A stretch of 64,000 nucleotides of DNA from the NCBI RefSeq assembly GCF_003590095.1, contig NC_039488.1, positions 10,540,001 to 10,604,000 of the forward strand, read 5' to 3'. The position numbers and the translations under genes are program-made. The notes beneath the pieces were generated by a model. That model was not told the DNA's origin. It saw only the letters and a program-made list of their open reading frames with translations, and ran no database searches. Origin of the DNA: Trichoplusia ni (lineage: Eukaryota > Arthropoda > Insecta > Lepidoptera > Noctuidae). Numbering within the stretch: the stretch's first letter is position 1; each line of letters opens with the position of its first letter. This document shows positions 61,343-64,000 of this stretch, in pieces.

Positions 61343-61480
61343 CTTCATAATATTTCGTGGTATAGTTTGTGGCCCTGATTGCTATACCGGAGGTCGTGGG
61401 TTCGATTCCCACAAAGCACAAACTGTGTAGTGAGCACTATCTTCCGTTCTGTATCTGGGTGTTTTTATTACATAAAATGT
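61343..61480 (+). mobile_element. tRNA-derived SINE, second family
   Basis: An A-box-like CGTGGTATAGTTTGTGG and a B-box GGTTCGATTCCC at about 61399-61410, followed by a body with CTGTATCTGGGTGTTTTTAT and an AT-rich end. Read backwards, its head gives the peptide VGIEPTTSGIAIRATNYTTK, a translation often seen where this type of SINE has landed in lepidopteran gene models (recalled, not searched). It differs in head sequence from copies 1-3. Confidence 0.65.
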
Positions 61481-62599
61481 ATTTATTTCAACACAATTAT
61501 ATATAAGTAAGCCTGCCTATCAGTTGTCTAGTGTAATACAAGCTTTGAATACTTGAGACTAAAACGTATTGTTTTGTGAAATAAATAAGTGTATAGACTA
61601 AGACGTGATGGTAGTCCCCCAGACTGTAGATCGTAGGGTTCGTGGGATCTCATCAATCATTAAAAGAATTCCTTTATAAGCCACGTCTGAACACCCTTTA
61701 CATAAAGCTTGTAGCAATTATCGACGTTCAATTTCTTCGCGGTTTTTTAATAGGGAGGGGATGTTGAGGTCTGACACTTTCCTTATTGGTAATTATTAAT
61801 CATTTTTTGTTTGCGTCTAAAATTATTTTTTAATTTACGCAATTATTTACAATGAATTCACTAGAATCGTAATTTTAAAATTCTTCCTTTAAAAACTAAA
61901 CTAAAACTACATTGAAACTGGTTTGGCCACGAAACTTAATCAACTTTTTAAGAAACTTATAAAAAAAAGAACAAAATAAACCCATAAAAAGTTTTTTTTT
62001 ATCCCCATAAAAAGTTTGTGTAGGTACCGATAAAAGTGTGTGGTGCTCCCACTTTTTTAAGAACAGGCTTTGCTACATAAAGAAAGTTCTTTACTTGAGT
62101 AAATGTTCTAATTCAACGTATACTCTGTAATCCTTATTTATCTAACAATAATCTGTTTATCATCTCCGATACCCACTGGATATCTCTCGAAGCCTATAAA
62201 GGCTATCTCCTAACCCAAGGTCAGTTTGTATATCACAACGGGAATTAATTTCTGCCTTCAGGGACTATCTGCCGTTATCTTATTTGTGCATGTAAAGGCA
62301 CTCAGAAACCGAGGACATAATAACCTTTGTGACGTTATTTCCCATTTAATATCGACATAATTAAAGCTGTACTCGCTTTGATGTTTCGCGACGATTAGAT
62401 AAGAATGTTAAATAATGATGTTTGTTTTGAGCTTTTAGGACAACATGATTTTATAATTAAGTTTTTTTTTTTTGAAATTCCATTAAAACTAATAACTTGC
62501 GCCAATACTGTGGCAACGAAATTGTTGTTCAGCCAGCATACAGCTGAACCATACCATATTATTATTATAACTATAATTATTATTTTATTTAATAGGTAA
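61481..62599. other. Non-coding stretch
   Basis: No gene is recognised; there are short AT-rich tracts (for example ATTATTATTATAAC at about 62558). Confidence 0.5.
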
Positions 62600-62720
62600 G
62601 TCCACTCGCGACCGCTACTGTGGGATCCGAAGCTAGTCAGACTAACCCGATAAATGCGCGAGATTATACTGTTATTAAATAAGTAATAGCGTACCACCCG
62701 TTCAAGAAACAAAAAAGCAA
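62600..62720 (-). repeat. Second copy of the dispersed repeat at 53114-53323
   Basis: GTCTGACTAGCTTCGGATCC and the blocks TATTTAATAA and TTTTTTGTTTCTTGAA match the 53-kb copy in order and orientation, with substitutions and indels between them. The ends are not defined. Confidence 0.45.
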
Positions 62721-64000
62721 CACTTTCAACACAATTCATTTAAATGACCTACTCTTTGTCAAAACTTCAAAACAAAAATAAATATTTTATCCAAAGTGGC
62801 ACCCAATATATTCCGTAAGCTGCTGTCCTATCGTTTATGTGAAAAGTAACTACTCATTACCAAATCATTATCATTTTTTTATAATAAGTAATCCCAAATG
62901 CATACCTAAAAGCATACATACCTTTCTCATATCGCTCTTACACAATCCTCAACATTAACCGAACCTCCTTTTACAATTTCCCTGGTATATGTTTACTTCG
63001 ACACCGTTATCTCGAAGTACTTTGGCCACAAACCTTCAAGTGTAAAACCCTTGAAGATAATGCAATTGTCTGGCGTATCGATATTGTTGATAAGTAACGA
63101 TAGTTGACAATGGAAACAGGGACAGCTAAGGTACCTAAGATACGTACAAGTATTTACAATTAATAATCTATGGAGTTCTTGTCAATTGTTCTACATTGGA
63201 ATGACAATTGAAAAGGGCTCGTCCAATAATCTCACACCGATTATAGACGACAGCCTGCTAGGTTGCATGGACGTTTGTAGCTATTTTACTCATAAACTAC
63301 TGAACAGTTTTTGATGGAATTAGGCATAGAAATAGATTATATACCGGAACGCATTTTGATGCGGATGACAGCAAATTTAAAATATTATCTTAAGCTTAAA
63401 TCTAGACTAACTCGAAATATTAAAAATAATAAAGATAATATTAAAAAGAAATTAATGTGTAAAAAGTGTCATTCATTAATTTATTACACTTTGGTTTTTT
63501 CAAGTTGATGATATAATATCTTCAAAGGCACACCTTACTAAATAATATTAAGAAATACAATTCAAGTAAAAAGTATCTTCTATGCAAAATCCAAAACGCT
63601 ATTTGAATAATAATATCTAAATCTCCGCATATTTTATACCAAAAAGCGCTGCGTGTGGTACCTAGCAATGGCAATATTATCCTAATAAGACTACCTTTTG
63701 ACATAAACATTCAACATCAATACCAAATTTATTGTAAACTCCATGAACTTCATATTAAAAGCGCATAAGATTTCACTTTTTGTGTTCCATTCAACCGCAG
63801 TCGATTCATATTTAAATTGAACATCATTTATTCATTTTAAAGCCTTATGAACGTCAAATAAGCCAGTGGCATTGTGCCTCGGTACGCTTTTTATTGTTAT
63901 TTAGTGGTTGTATGTGTATTGTCAAAATGTATGCGACGCCTCCAAGCGTCGTCGTGAATGGGACTACTGTGACAATGTTTGCCTGACTGTCCAATGTTGT
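62721..64000. other. Non-coding stretch to the window end
   Basis: No gene, RNA or bounded element is recognised. Short frames at 63311-63508 and 63522-63710 are AT-rich and featureless. Confidence 0.5.

Noticed and set aside
1..64000. CRISPR array, operon, bacterial or phage gene cluster
   Set aside because: No regularly spaced direct repeats and no dense coding on either strand; everything points to insect nuclear DNA.

Overview
The window looks like AT-rich nuclear DNA from a moth or butterfly. It has one split protein-coding gene with consensus GT/AG introns, no bacterial gene organisation, and many interspersed repeats of types I recognise from Lepidoptera: tRNA-headed SINEs, short Helitron-like elements ending in CTAG, an R1-clade LINE, and insect repeats built around 'GGGTTCC' and 'CCCACTGCTGGGCA'. 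These family names come from memory of the motifs, not from a search.

The only well-supported host gene is a Methuselah-like (Mth) seven-transmembrane receptor on the minus strand. Nine exons lie between 36660 and 28642 and join in frame to 488 residues plus a stop. They cover the cysteine-rich ectodomain, all seven transmembrane helices and a short basic tail. The exon with the start codon and signal peptide was not found. It must lie to the right of 36660 or outside the window, so the first intron could exceed 27 kb. One exon (29486-29639) adds about 50 residues to the third intracellular loop.

Layout: 1-11.3 kb, no recognisable gene. 11.3-14.7 kb, a 5'-truncated R1-clade LINE with an open 1,022-codon frame and a 16-bp target duplication. 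14.7-28.4 kb, non-coding, with Helitron-like and SINE copies. 28.6-36.7 kb, the receptor gene. 36.74-38.28 kb, a hAT-like element with an exact 8-bp target duplication and a Helitron-like 3' end nested inside it, starting 77 bp before the receptor's first visible exon. 38-53 kb, non-coding (probably intron 1 or upstream DNA), with an RTE-type LINE tail, two SINEs, a long-TIR MITE and repeat fragments. 53.4-55.9 kb, a Helitron-like element, a 5'-truncated LINE and a near-perfect 548-bp tandem duplication spanning the LINE 5' junction and a small unknown ORF. 56-64 kb, a possible small promoter/first exon, a second Helitron-like copy, a second hAT-like element (995 bp, 8-bp target duplication) and a further SINE.

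Nothing forms a defence, biosynthetic or other multi-gene system. The most useful results are the receptor gene model, four element insertions with readable target duplications, and the 53.7-56.1 kb locus, where a LINE, a tandem duplication and a small ORF meet.
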